Below, in pieces: positions 1-11,400 of a stretch of DNA of 64,000 bases; position 1 is the stretch's first letter, and each line of letters starts with the position of its first letter. A program made the position numbers and the translations under genes. The stretch is from Stieleria sedimenti. GTDB lineage: Bacteria > Planctomycetota > Planctomycetia > Pirellulales > Pirellulaceae. A model generated the notes under the pieces. The model was not told the origin of the DNA, did no database searches, and worked only from the letters and a program-made list of their open reading frames with translations. Where the stretch lies: assembly GCF_025060895.1 (NCBI RefSeq), contig NZ_JANZKV010000121.1, forward strand, positions 1 to 64,000, written 5' to 3'.

Positions 1-2
1 TC

Positions 3-3000
3 GGGATCTACGTCGACGGGAGTGCGATGGCCAGCGGCAACGTCGTGCACGGCAACGACGTCGGCATTCAGACGCACGCTTACACCACGGTCGATTCGAA
101 CCAGGTCTACGACAACCGTATCGGCCTCCTGGCCTCCTACGCCTACGACACGACGATTACCGCCAATCGCGTCTATTCCAATAGTGAAGGGATCCGTGTC
201 GAGGGACAAAACAACGTCACGATCGCCAATAACTTGGTCTATGCGAACACGAACTCGGCGATCTACTTGCGCGACGGCTACTTGAACGCAGGGATCATCG
301 GCAACACGCTCTACCAAGCCGTAGGCGATGCGGTCACGATTGAAGCTTCCAGTGAAGTCCGTCTTTTCAACAACATTGTTTGGGTCGAAAACGGAGCCGC
401 GATTAACGTCACCGGCGATGCCGTCGCGGGATTCCGCACCGACTACAACCTTGTGCAACTGGGGGCCGGATCATCGGTGTCGTACGGGATCTTCGCCGGT
501 ATGATCCTGGCGGATTTGTCTGCTTGGCAAAACGCGACGGGCGATGCGATACACTCCCTATCGGCGGATCCGTTGTTCTTGGACGTCAACGGAATCGACA
601 ATTTGCTTGGGTATGTCAACGGAGTCGACTACTCGCGCGACGACAACTGGGCACTCGCTAAGAATTCGCCGGCAATCGACAGCGGACATAGCTGGCAATC
701 GTTGTCGACGGATGCCGTCGGTTCGGCGCGTCGAAACGATCTGGCGACACCGGACTTGGGTTCGCTCGACTATGTCGAACAGTCTCCAACGAGTTCTCCC
801 TTTGATAGATCGGGCACCGCAATGGATTGGAAAGGCAGCTCTCCCGACTACAGCTGGCAATACACGCTGCCCTTTGCGTTCTCTTATTTCGATCAGTCCT
901 ATACCACGGCGACGATTTCAACCGGCGGATTGATTCAATTCGAAGGAAACGGGTGGATCCATTGGGACGAAACCGCCTTGGAGCGATTTGCCGATTCATC
1001 ACGAATCACCGCGTTCTGGGACAATCTTCGAACCGATGGCGCCGATGACAATCTTTTTATCGACGAATCGGTTCCCGATCGAGTCACGATTCGCTGGGAC
1101 GCGACGCACGTCACAGAAGGCACCGATGTTGATTTTGCGGTGACGCTGTATGCGAACGGCGAGTTTTCATTTCATTATGGAAGCGATGTGACGACATCGC
1201 CGGTCGCCGGTTACGCCAACCATGAGTTTGCGCGGACGCACACCGCGGCAACTCATGGGACGCAATCGTTTGCCGCCAATCAATCGATCGATTTCAATCT
1301 TTTGCCGGGTCAAGTGGATCTCGGCTCGCTGGAATTTCGTGGATCAAGTGATGACGTGGTTGCGCCCGTCGTCTCGACGACATTCCCGGATGGGATCTCG
1401 AAACAGCAATCGATCTCCACACTGATCGAATCGATTCGCATCCTGTTCAGCGAAGAGGTCAACTACTTTGACGCCGGTTCGTTTGCCGCCTATGAATTAC
1501 GCGAGGCGGGCCCCAACGGAACATTCGGTGACGGCGATGATCTGGTTTACCAGCTGGTTCCCAAGTTCGCTCTCGGCGACTCATTCGTCGACTTACAAGT
1601 CTTGTTTTCCCAAGGAGCACAAGGCCCGCCTCCCCAAGGTGGCGAGCAATTCGTGGTGCAGGGGCATCTGCCCGAAGGCAACTATCAATTCGCCATTCAA
1701 AGTGACCTGACCGGTGGCGTCCGCGACACGGCGGGGTTGCTGATGGACGGGGACAATAACGGCACGGTGGGGGGAACGTACGTCCGCCAATTCGATGTCT
1801 TTTTCCTGCCGGAGTTTGCTTCGCTTTCGTTGTCGCCGACCGTCAACGAAGGCAGTGTCGCTCGACTCTCGGGGGAAATTACCGACTACAGTTTCGCGAC
1901 ATCACACTCGGTGCAAGTCGACTGGGGCGATGGAACGCCAGTTGTGACGTACGACATTGCCGCCGGCCAAACCTATTTCCAAATCGACCGCGCGTATGCC
2001 CAAGACAGTGTTTCGGCACCCTCGGGACAATTCGCCGTGACGGCGACGTTGGTCAACAATCTCGGTCGTTCAAGCCAAGCAAGCGATCCGCATGGGATTG
2101 CAGTGAACAATGTTTCGCCGACTCTTTCAAGCTTGACCGCGCCGACCGACGTCCATGAAGACCAGGTTTTCATGCTGACCGGCCAGCTGGTGGATCCCGG
2201 ACTTGCCGACACGCATGTTCTGTCGATCGATTGGGGCGACGGCAGCGCCATTGAGCAAGTCACACTTGCGGTCGGTGCTCGGGACTTCTCGATTCCGCAC
2301 ACGTATACCAACGTCGCATCACGTCTGACGCCGCTTGATCGTACGATCTCGTTGACCGTTGTTGACGAGAGTCTGGTTCCCGCGACGTTGACCCGCATGA
2401 TTCGTTTGACGCCCACCAACACGGCGCCATCGATCGCCAACGGTGTGCTGGGCGTCTTGGAGATGGCGGACAATGGAACGGTGGTCGGCCAGGTGATCAA
2501 CACCGATCCCGACCTGTTGGCACCCAACGTCGACAGCCAAGCGTTTTCTATCGTCGGCGGCACGGGATTGGGAAAATTTGCGATCAACAATGACGGTGTG
2601 ATCACAGTCTTCAATGGTGCGGCCCTTGACTACGAATCGACCAAGACCTACAGCCTGCTGATTGAAGTGGTCGACGGCCATGGATTCAAGGATTTTGCAA
2701 CGATCACGATCAATCTAGGTAACGTTCCAGAAACCGAAGCGATCAAGATTGACGGCGGTACGGCGCAACGCAGTGTGGTGCGTAAGATCACGGTGAATTT
2801 TGATTCGGACGTCGTGCTTGACCCCGCTACCTTTGAAATCGAAAGGATCGGAGGCGGGCTGTTCACACCGGCGTTCACCACCGACATCGTCAATGGAAAA
2901 ACAGTTGCGACGTTGACGTTTGCGGGGAACTCGGAGATCAGCGGATCACTCGCCGACGGCAATTATCGATTGCAGGTCAATCACCAGCACGTGACTGCCG

Positions 3001-3233
3001 CAGGAACACAGATGCGAGCCGATTACGTCGACAACTTCTTCCGACTGTTCGGCGATACCGACGGCGACCGTGACGTCGACGGCCAGGACTACGGCCGCTT
3101 CGGACTTTCGTTCTTGAAAGCGGCAGGCAGCCCCGGATTCAACCCCGCCCTCGACTTCGACGGTGACGGAGACGTCGACGGCCAAGACTACGGGAATTTT
3201 GGGAGACGATTCTTAAAGCGGTTGTCGGAGTAA
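3..3233 (+). CDS. Large secreted beta-helix / PKD / cadherin-like protein with C-terminal dockerin (5' truncated)
   Basis: The frame is open from base 3, upstream of the first ATG at 27, so the true N-terminus lies outside the window. Numbering from that ATG, residues 1-200 are Asn/Gly-rich short repeats of the right-handed parallel beta-helix type. Residues 262-415 form a beta-rich module (FAFSYF, TAFWDNL) of the kind found in anchored surface proteins. An SbsA-like Ig module follows (about 448-590), then two PKD-like units with the WGDG motif (about 592-800) and a cadherin-like unit (about 802-900). The last 65 residues carry two Ca-binding loops, DTDGDRDVDGQDYG and DFDGDGDVDGQDYG, a dockerin-like pair. 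Inferred role: extracellular or surface-attached adhesin or polysaccharide-interacting protein. No enzyme active site was recognised. Confidence 0.85.
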   Translation, partial: GIYVDGSAMASGNVVHGNDVGIQTHAYTTVDSNQVYDNRIGLLASYAYDTTITANRVYSNSEGIRVEGQNNVTIANNLVYANTNSAIYLRDGYLNAGIIGNTLYQAVGDAVTIEASSEVRLFNNIVWVENGAAINVTGDAVAGFRTDYNLVQLGAGSSVSYGIFAGMILADLSAWQNATGDAIHSLSADPLFLDVNGIDNLLGYVNGVDYSRDDNWALAKNSPAIDSGHSWQSLSTDAVGSARRNDLATPDLGSLDYVEQSPTSSPFDRSGTAMDWKGSSPDYSWQYTLPFAFSYFDQSYTTATISTGGLIQFEGNGWIHWDETALERFADSSRITAFWDNLRTDGADDNLFIDESVPDRVTIRWDATHVTEGTDVDFAVTLYANGEFSFHYGSDVTTSPVAGYANHEFARTHTAATHGTQSFAANQSIDFNLLPGQVDLGSLEFRGSSDDVVAPVVSTTFPDGISKQQSISTLIESIRILFSEEVNYFDAGSFAAYELREAGPNGTFGDGDDLVYQLVPKFALGDSFVDLQVLFSQGAQGPPPQGGEQFVVQGHLPEGNYQFAIQSDLTGGVRDTAGLLMDGDNNGTVGGTYVRQFDVFFLPEFASLSLSPTVNEGSVARLSGEITDYSFATSHSVQVDWGDGTPVVTYDIAAGQTYFQIDRAYAQDSVSAPSGQFAVTATLVNNLGRSSQASDPHGIAVNNVSPTLSSLTAPTDVHEDQVFMLTGQLVDPGLADTHVLSIDWGDGSAIEQVTLAVGARDFSIPHTYTNVASRLTPLDRTISLTVVDESLVPATLTRMIRLTPTNTAPSIANGVLGVLEMADNGTVVGQVINTDPDLLAPNVDSQAFSIVGGTGLGKFAINNDGVITVFNGAALDYESTKTYSLLIEVVDGHGFKDFATITINLGNVPETEAIKIDGGTAQRSVVRKITVNFDSDVVLDPATFEIERIGGGLFTPAFTTDIVNGKTVATLTFAGNSEISGSLADGNYRLQVNHQHVTAAGTQMRADYVDNFFRLFGDTDGDRDVDGQDYGRFGLSFLKAAGSPGFNPALDFDGDGDVDGQDYGNFGRRFLKRLSE

Positions 3234-3445
3234 CATTCGATCAATTTCCTGTCAGTTGAGGCAGAATCGGACTTCGGCGGAGTTTTCTGACGATGGTGAT
3301 CATGCGTTGCGTTATAATTTCGCTGCGTCCCTGCCCGGCGTGGTCTTCAAATCCGTTGCCCCGTCACGTTGAGGTGCGCTGATAGCTTGTTTCTTTAGTG
3401 TCTGCTCGATCCATTGACCGTTTCACGGCTACTCCGTTGGAAGTC

Positions 3446-4009
3446 ATGCCAGAATCGTCGCCAGGAACGCAAGACAATGCCGATCCGTGCACCCGCCCTG
3501 GTGATCTGTCGGCGTTTGAGTACTCTGAGTTGAAGCGAATGGCCTCGGCGAAACTGAGACACGAACGCTCTGGCGAAAAATTTCAGACGACGGCGCTGGT
3601 GCATGAAGCGTTTGTCCGGCTCGCCGACGGAAAATCGACTCCGGAGTGGGAGTCCGACGCCCATTTTTTTTCCGCCGCGGCCGAAGCGATGCGTCGCATT
3701 TTGGTTGACCGGGCACGCCAAAGGAAGAGTCTCAAACGGGGTGGGCAATGGCAACGATTGACCGGTTCGGACGCGGCGAAAAGTCTAGCTGCAACTGAAT
3801 TGGAGGACCGTGTGGTGGCGGTCCATGAAGCTCTAGGCGATTTGGCCGTCGATTCGCCGCGGAGAGCGGAATTGGTCAAGCTGCGTTTTTTTGTGGGGAT
3901 GACCATCGAAGAAGCGGCACAGGCATTGTGTATTTCCGTCCCGACCGCAAAACGCGATTGGGCTGCCGCCAAAGTCTGGATCTTTCGGCGACTGAAAGAA
4001 TCGACATGA
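3446..4009 (+). CDS. ECF-type RNA polymerase sigma factor, TIGR02999-like
   Basis: A 187-residue sigma factor. The motifs ALVHEAFVRL and MRRILVDRARQRKS (region 2) and a C-terminal region-4 helix-turn-helix (GMTIEEAAQALCISVPTAKRDW) match the ECF group that is expanded in planctomycetes and acidobacteria. An in-frame GTG at 3398 would add 16 residues but has no ribosome binding site; the ATG at 3446 follows GGAAG closely, so I prefer it. The gene lies 103 bases upstream of a Ser/Thr kinase, a common planctomycete pairing, and the two may form one signalling module. Target promoters cannot be read from this window. The 212 bases upstream hold a TATAAT at 3313-3318 without a convincing -35 box. 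Confidence 0.9.
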   Translation: MPESSPGTQDNADPCTRPGDLSAFEYSELKRMASAKLRHERSGEKFQTTALVHEAFVRLADGKSTPEWESDAHFFSAAAEAMRRILVDRARQRKSLKRGGQWQRLTGSDAAKSLAATELEDRVVAVHEALGDLAVDSPRRAELVKLRFFVGMTIEEAAQALCISVPTAKRDWAAAKVWIFRRLKEST

Positions 4010-4112
4010 TCCTTTTGGGGGATCGATTTCGCATGTAGCTGGTAGTGGAGATTGGCCGATTTTTCTCGGGTAACACACCGAAGCCGGGATTTGGAATACT
4101 CCAGGAAGCACC

Positions 4113-7100
4113 ATGCCCAAGGATCTCGACGCCATTGAGACGTTGCTCGCGATGGCGGTTGAATTGGATGATGACGCAGAGCGAACGCGGTTCATCGACC
4201 AGCATTGCGACGAGAGCATTCGCGTTGAGGTCCGGCAAATGGTTGCCGATTACTTCTCCGCCGGTGATTTACTCGATTCCCCAGTCGTCGGAGACTTCGG
4301 TGCAGCACTCGATCCGCCTGACGCTCCCGCACAAATCGGACCGTACCGACTCAGGGAGAAGATTGCCGAAGGCGGGATGGGAGTGGTCTTCGTAGCCGAC
4401 CAGAACACGCCGGTCAACCGTCGTGTCGCGCTCAAGCTGATCAGGCCGGGGCTGGACAGCAAACAGGTGATCTCGCGTTTCGATGCGGAGCGTCAGACGC
4501 TGGCTCTGATGGACCACCCCAATATCGCCACGATCTTTGATGCCGGCGCGACCGAGGACGGACGCCCCTTCTTTGTTATGGAGTTCGTGCAGGGGTTGCC
4601 GATCACCGAGTTTTGTGAGCAGCAATCGCTGGATCATCGCCAACGATTGGAGTTGTTCCTGAAAGTCTGCGCTGCAATCGAGCACGCCCACCAAAAGGGC
4701 ATCATCCACCGGGATTTAAAGCCCAACAATCTTCTCGTCACCCTGCATGACGACGTTGCGGAACCCAAAGTCATCGATTTTGGGTTGGCCAAAGCAACGA
4801 TGCAGCCCATCAACGACGCAACGGTATACACCCGGTTCGGGCAGGTCATCGGAACGCCGATGTACATGAGCCCGGAACAGCTGCAATGGAACAACCAGGA
4901 CGTCGATACGCGCAGCGATGTCTACTCGCTTGGTGTGATCTTTTACGAGTTGCTGACCGGGACGACGCCCTTCGATAAACAGTCGCTCGGCCGGGCAAGC
5001 CTTGATGAACTCCGGCGGATCATCTGCGAGAGTGAACCGCCGCGCCCGAGTCAACGATTGAGCACGTTGGCCGATCGTGGAGGTCAATCAGCCAATGATC
5101 GTCAAACACTTCATTCCTTGATGTTGCACCAATCCAATTGCGGCGAGCTTGATTGGATCACTCTCAAAGCGATGGAAAAGGATCGGACGCGTCGCTACCC
5201 TTCGGCACGCGATTTCGCCGCGGACGTACGTCGATTCCTTGACAACGAACCGGTCGAAGCCTGTCCGCCGACGCGAGCCTATCGCTTGCGCAAGTTTGCC
5301 ACAAAGCATCGAAGTCTGCTGACGACGCTGGGGCTGGTTTTGGCGACCTTAGTGATCGGAACGGTTCTGGCCGGCTGGCAGGCCGTCGTCGCGCACCGCG
5401 AAGCGGACCGCGCAAACCTGGCGCAGCGGAACGCGGAAGTTCAAGCCGCAATCGCAAGGAGTATGGCGGACAAAGCCGAGCAAGCCGTCCAACAGGCACG
5501 TGAATCGCAAGGGCGAGAGTCACAGCAACGTCAGATTGCCGAACGAGCGCTGTATGTCTCCGATACGCGACTGGCGGCATCACAGATCATCGCCGGCGAG
5601 CGTGCCCGTGCACTGACCACCCTGCTGAATCATGTTCCCCTCGCCAAAGCTGAAGACCGTCGTTCATGGGAATGGTTCTATTTGCTCGATCGAAGCAAGC
5701 AAAGTCGATTGAGCTGGAACGCATCGAATTCGAACATCCGATCAATCGACTGGAGCTCCGATGGCGAGCAGATCGCAACCGCGTCGGAAGATCGTTCGAC
5801 TGCAATCTGGGACGCGAGCGACGGAAGCCTGGTGAAACGCTTTCGCGCCGGCGTCCGCACGACGTGCAGCGTCGCCTGGCACCCGATCGGATCCACGCTC
5901 GCCTGGGGCAGTACTTTTGACGAGTCTCTGATTCGAATCTGGGATCAAGCGACCGATCAGATCATGGAATTGCACGATGACACGTCTTCGATTTGGACGA
6001 TCCGCTGGAACCACGATGGCTCCGCAATGGTGGTTGGCGCTATTCCGTTTGCTGACCGCGAAAAGTCAAAGAAGATGGGGCACAATTTGGTGATTTGGCG
6101 GCAAGTCGATGGCAAGTGGGCTGTGACCGCACGAGGTTTTTTTGAAACGAATCTTCGATCGACCGAGTGGAATTTTGACGATTCGCTGATCAGTGTTGCC
6201 GGTGAATACAGTCAGTCATGGTTAGTTGACGCCCACACGTTGCAAGTCGTCTCGACCTTTCCGTCGCAAGGTCGTGCCTCGGCATGGCATCCCACACGAA
6301 ATCGACTCGCGCGCGGACTTGAGTCGGGTGAGTGCGTCGTGATCAATACTGATAACTCGGAGGAGGTCGCTCGATTTCACGCCGACGGTTCCGGTGTGAC
6401 TTGCCTTTGCTGGAGTCCCGATGCGAACCACTTGGCTTCATGCGGCAGTGAGGGCATCGCCATTTGGAACACGTCCGATTGGTCCCGGGTGGCCGTTTAT
6501 TCGGGATTCAGCGGAAGCGTCAATGCAATGGCATGGCATCCGAATTCGCAACGCCTCGCGTCAACCGGAACCGATGGAGCGGTCCATGTTTGGCCGTTGT
6601 CGCCACACGAGAATCAATACGATCTCGATTCGGAGTCCGACTTTGCCTGGACGGATGATGGGCTGATCCGCACGCTATCAGATCCATTCACCGTCGTCGA
6701 TCGCAACGGACGCACCGGAGATATCAAGCGATCGACCCCGTTACCCAGTGCCGATCGGCCGTGGAAACTCCGGGGTCGTAACCTGATTGCAGCGAATGCC
6801 TGGGACGGCAAGCAATTAAAATTTAATGCCGCCACGATCAACGCTTCACATCAAGTCGATCGGGAACAATACGACATTCCGTCGATCGCACCGGAGGGAC
6901 CGTCGGGATTGCGTTGGACAGCCAACCGCCATGGCAACAAATTGGCGGTTGTCGCCATCCGTGGCGGCCGTCCCGCGATCCATGATTTGACGGATCGAAG
7001 CGTGACGGAGCTCGACAGTCATGCTCAGCCCTTTAGCCGAGTTCTGTTTTGGTCACCTGATGAAACCATGATCGGACTCATCGGCCATGGCCGTTACGAC

Positions 7101-8270
7101 ACCGGAGTTAATCTTTGGCACCTCTGGCTTCATTTGTACGATGCCAACGCGGGATGCCATCTTGCCAGTCTCGATCTGGGGCCGGCGGTTCAGGGTGCCG
7201 GTCGATTCGCGTGGAGCCCTGATTCCAGCAGAATGGTCGCAGCGGGACGCGACGGTCAATGCCAGATCATTGAGATGCCAAAACCGAGTGATCGACAATC
7301 CGACGACAGAGAATTTCGCGTGCTGCTGAGAAAGCGAATGCACCAATCCGCGGTGACTTCGCTCAGCTGGCATCCGGACGGGACACGCATTGCATCCGTG
7401 GCGAGCAATTCGGTCGTCAAAATCTGGGACGTCAACACCGGGGATGTGCTATTAACATTGCCAGTCGAAGGGAAAATCTCGCAAATGGAATGGTCGCCCG
7501 ACGGGAATCAATTGGCGACCAGGAACGAACAGGGCAAGATCCGAATTTGGGACGCGCGGGATGGCTATGCTTTTGCGTCATCTCGTTTCTTTCAAACGCG
7601 TCTCGATCGCAGAGTCGCTGATGACTTCGAGGCCGCGTTGGAAGCCGGAGATTTTGTCACCGCCCGGGAGCGTCTTGGCACATTGCTGTCGCGCGAAGGT
7701 ACTTGGGGCGTCCTTTCGCATTACCACCTCGGCTTGCTCGATCTTCATGCGGGCGACCCCGCGGAGTACCAAGAGGTTTGCCGTCGAATGCTGGAGAAGT
7801 TCAGCGAACAGGAGAGCCCGACCGATTTGCACTTTGCGGCCTGGGCGTGTGCGCTCGGGCCGAGCGCGGTCCAGGATTACACGACCGTGATCGAGATGGC
7901 GCGCCAGACGCAACAGGCGGCGCCGGAGAGTCTGCAATTTCGCTGCGGTGTGGGTGCGATACTTTTCCGAGCCGGGCATTACCGCGACGCCCTGGCCACT
8001 CTCAAACCCTTGGTCGTTGTCGCCAACGAAGAGAAACTTACGTCGACGGCCTACGTCCGCTACTTCCTGGCGATGACTCTGGATCACTTAGGCAATCGGA
8101 GCGGCGCGATAGAACAGCTGTCTTTGGCCAACGGTGAAGCGGAAGCCGAATTGGAATCAAATCCTGCGTGGAACCGTCGGCTGACGCTGCAACTGCTTCG
8201 CAAAGAATGCGAGGCCACCGTTGGGCTGTCTCTCTCCTCGACGCAGCGGCGTGTTTCCGGTGAAAAGTGA
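4113..8270 (+). CDS. Transmembrane Ser/Thr protein kinase with WD40 repeats and C-terminal TPR-like region
   Basis: 1385 residues. The kinase domain spans about 75-345: glycine loop EGGMGVVF near 86-93, ATP-binding Lys108 (VALKLI), catalytic HRDLKPNN at 199-206, DFG at 222-224 and GTPMYMSPEQ. All catalytic residues are present, so it should be active. A hydrophobic segment at about 398-422 is followed by an Ala/Gln/Glu-rich coiled coil (about 430-480). WD40-type repeats (WSSDGEQIATASEDR and SWHPDGTRIASVASN are clear ones) then run to about 1150, and the tail looks TPR-like. Topology inferred: cytoplasmic kinase, one membrane pass, propeller on the other side as sensor or scaffold. A ribosome binding site (AGGAAG) precedes the ATG. 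It probably acts with the sigma factor just upstream. Confidence 0.92.
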   Translation: MPKDLDAIETLLAMAVELDDDAERTRFIDQHCDESIRVEVRQMVADYFSAGDLLDSPVVGDFGAALDPPDAPAQIGPYRLREKIAEGGMGVVFVADQNTPVNRRVALKLIRPGLDSKQVISRFDAERQTLALMDHPNIATIFDAGATEDGRPFFVMEFVQGLPITEFCEQQSLDHRQRLELFLKVCAAIEHAHQKGIIHRDLKPNNLLVTLHDDVAEPKVIDFGLAKATMQPINDATVYTRFGQVIGTPMYMSPEQLQWNNQDVDTRSDVYSLGVIFYELLTGTTPFDKQSLGRASLDELRRIICESEPPRPSQRLSTLADRGGQSANDRQTLHSLMLHQSNCGELDWITLKAMEKDRTRRYPSARDFAADVRRFLDNEPVEACPPTRAYRLRKFATKHRSLLTTLGLVLATLVIGTVLAGWQAVVAHREADRANLAQRNAEVQAAIARSMADKAEQAVQQARESQGRESQQRQIAERALYVSDTRLAASQIIAGERARALTTLLNHVPLAKAEDRRSWEWFYLLDRSKQSRLSWNASNSNIRSIDWSSDGEQIATASEDRSTAIWDASDGSLVKRFRAGVRTTCSVAWHPIGSTLAWGSTFDESLIRIWDQATDQIMELHDDTSSIWTIRWNHDGSAMVVGAIPFADREKSKKMGHNLVIWRQVDGKWAVTARGFFETNLRSTEWNFDDSLISVAGEYSQSWLVDAHTLQVVSTFPSQGRASAWHPTRNRLARGLESGECVVINTDNSEEVARFHADGSGVTCLCWSPDANHLASCGSEGIAIWNTSDWSRVAVYSGFSGSVNAMAWHPNSQRLASTGTDGAVHVWPLSPHENQYDLDSESDFAWTDDGLIRTLSDPFTVVDRNGRTGDIKRSTPLPSADRPWKLRGRNLIAANAWDGKQLKFNAATINASHQVDREQYDIPSIAPEGPSGLRWTANRHGNKLAVVAIRGGRPAIHDLTDRSVTELDSHAQPFSRVLFWSPDETMIGLIGHGRYDTGVNLWHLWLHLYDANAGCHLASLDLGPAVQGAGRFAWSPDSSRMVAAGRDGQCQIIEMPKPSDRQSDDREFRVLLRKRMHQSAVTSLSWHPDGTRIASVASNSVVKIWDVNTGDVLLTLPVEGKISQMEWSPDGNQLATRNEQGKIRIWDARDGYAFASSRFFQTRLDRRVADDFEAALEAGDFVTARERLGTLLSREGTWGVLSHYHLGLLDLHAGDPAEYQEVCRRMLEKFSEQESPTDLHFAAWACALGPSAVQDYTTVIEMARQTQQAAPESLQFRCGVGAILFRAGHYRDALATLKPLVVVANEEKLTSTAYVRYFLAMTLDHLGNRSGAIEQLSLANGEAEAELESNPAWNRRLTLQLLRKECEATVGLSLSSTQRRVSGEK

Positions 8271-8490
8271 TTGAGGATGGGTCCGCCAGCGAGGCTTTCC
8301 CGGGTTTCCGTCAATTCGCTGATCCTTTTTTTCGCCGCTTTTCGCATGAAAGGGTGTGGCATTCCGCGAACCATCCAGGCCTGCCGCGGGGATGGTGTCT
8401 TTTTTAGCGGAAATCTGCCGACGGCGGTGAGTGCATTGTCAGTCTGCCCACCACGCGATCGCTGGCTGCACATCCACTGAGACCGATCCC

Positions 8491-11400
8491 ATGAAAACAC
8501 CCAGACGCGACAAACGGGCCTTTTTTCGGCGGTGTCGTGCAGCTGCTTCCCCAGCGACCCGCCGCAGCGTTCATCGTCGCCACAGCCTCCGCCACGAGCT
8601 GCTCGAACGCCGCGACTTACTGGCGGCGGATCCGGCTAACGTGATCGCTCATTTGAGTGGGCACAGCGATCACGCTTCCCAGATTCCCTTCGAGGTTCAC
8701 ACTGAAGATTTCGTCAGCGTACGTGGCACGCAAGTTTTGACATTTCGGGTCGATTCGGCAGCAGGCAGTTCGTTGAACCCCGCGGCCGCAGTGGTCCACG
8801 ACGCCAGCGGGACGGTCTACCCGCTGAACTATTCGCAGCACGATCTGCCCGGCTCGACGTCCAGTGTGATTGTCGCCGAACTCACACCCGGACAGTACAC
8901 GCTGGACATCGCGGCCGAAGGCGACAATTCGGGAGCATTCGATGTGTCGGTTGGTCTGGCCGGTGACTTGGATGGCGATGGACAAGTACAGCTGAATGAC
9001 CGCTCGGCCATGATCGGCCTGCTGCGAGGACGTAGCTACCAAGTGGAAGCCGACGTCAACCAAGACGGCCGGCTGACTTCGTTCGACACCGGTCATCTGC
9101 TTCGCAACCTCGGGGTCGTGACCAGCATCTCACCGTTGACTGTGACCGCGACACTCGCCCCCGAGCCAGATGCATCGCTCGCCGATGGCACTTCTCTGAC
9201 GCGAATCTCCGCACAAACCGTGGTGGGCCAGACAAACCCGTCAGCCACTGCGCAGATGGATGTTGATGGCGACCAACAGTTCGAAACGGATTTGACGGTC
9301 GATGGCGTCGGGGCCTTTTCATCAAACATTACCCTGACCGAAGGATTGAACTCCATTGGTGTGATCGCAATGGACCGGTTTGGCCAACAAGCCGAAACCG
9401 TGATCACGGTCATGCTTGATTCGACGCCCCCGCCGTTGACACTCAGCCTGGCAGCCGCATCCGATACCGATCCGGTCGGTGACCAGATGACGTCACTGGA
9501 TCAGGTGACCGTCGAAGGCAAGACGGAGCCGTCCCTGGTGGTCACGCTCTACCGGAACGGCGACCTGTCAAGTGCCGTGGCAACAGTAACAGCCGACGCC
9601 GCGGGCGCCTATCAATACGCTTCTCAAGCCGTCGCGCTCGGCACCAACCTGTTCACAGTCGTGAGCTCCGATGCGGCGGGCAACACGTCGCAAGCGAATC
9701 TGGAAGTCACTCGCGTGACAGGTGACGTGACCGCCCCCGCAATCGGGCTCTCACTCGTCGTCGATTCGGGCAGCGACAGCGGTGATCGGATCACCAACGA
9801 GTCCGACATCGCGGCGACTGTGACCGACGTCAGCACAATCAGCCTAGTCCGTGCCGCGCTGGACGGCAGCGAGGTTGGCGTGCTAACGGAGATCACCCAT
9901 CGATTGCCAATCGGAGGTGCGATTCGCATCGACGCCGATCTGCTGGCAACACTTCACGGCGGTCCGCTAGCTGACGGCACCTATCAGCTGCGACTCGAAG
10001 CGACGGACGAATTCGGCAACCGAGCGCAAAGCTCGCTTTCGTTTACGCTCGACACGACAGCTCCCGTCACGTCGATCGCGACGCCCGAAAACGCTGCAAT
10101 CACGGACCGCAGCGTCTCGGTTTCAGGTCAAGTCACCGATGCGACGTCTGGTGTTGCACTGCTGCAAGGTCAAAGAGACCAAGGTTCGCTGTTCCAGGTC
10201 GGATTCGATGGCACGGGGAGTTTTCTGTTCGAAACTGCACCGCCCGCCGACAGCAGCGAGGATGGCGAGCACACGATCACGATGCATGCAATGGACGTCG
10301 CTGGAAACCAGTCCGCTCCCACATCCGCGAGCTACGTCCTCGATACGATCGCACCGACGCTTGCGATCACCGCTCCGGCGGAAGGACTGATCACCAACAT
10401 CAACGTCAACATCGAGGGAAAGGGTTCCGATGAGCGAACCGGGCTGGCCGCCGTCGAAGCGAAGTTGGATGCCGGAATGTATTTCCCCGTCTCCATCGAT
10501 GCCTCTGGAAACTTTGCCTTTCCGACGGATTTGCTGCTCGATGGAAGCGCCGACGGTCCGCACTTGGTATCAGTTCGCGCAGTCGACAATGCCGGCAACC
10601 ATTCCGAATCGGCGACCATCGCTTTCGTGCTTGACGCCACGCCTCCCGAAGCCGCACTTTCGTTGGCCGAAGAGTCTGACACGGATGTCCTTGGAGACCA
10701 CATCACATCGCTCGATTTGGTCACCCTGCTCGGGCAGACCGAGCCGGGCATTCGCGTTCTCTTCCCCGATGACGGCCGCACGGCGCAGGCGGATAGTTCG
10801 GGTCGGTTCTCGTTTGCAAATATCCCGCTGGTTCTCGGCAACAACACGATCGAGTTTGCGCTCACCGATGCCGCCGGCAACCAGGCAACCGCTGCCACCC
10901 AGATTATACGAGTCCCCGAGGGCATCACACTGGTCGAAGGCGATCGGTTCACGGTGGTGGCGGAGTTCCCGATTACCGTTCCCGAGCAGCCGTCGCACAT
11001 CGAAGTCAGTTACGCCAATCTGTTGTTCGATACGGCTGACGATTTCATCAACGACGCGTTCGAAATCGCCTTGGTTGACCGTCAGGGGCGATCACTCGTG
11101 CACGCGATTGCCGGCTCCACCGATGCCGCGTTCAATCTGACCGAAGGTGAACCGGCGTTACTCGGAGCGAACACGCTGCATACAGGCGAGACGGTGAAGA
11201 TTGATCTCGCTCACCTTCCGGCCGGGACTGAGGGGACACTTGTCGCCCGCTTGGTCAACAACGACGGCGACACGACGACGTCGGTGGTGATTCAAAGTAG
11301 GGAGATCGTGGCCGGATCGCTTGGGACGCCGCTCGGCGCGGCACCTGTCGCCGCCGCGGTCGGCGCGGTAGACGCACCAAATTTCGCAACGCTCAGCGAT

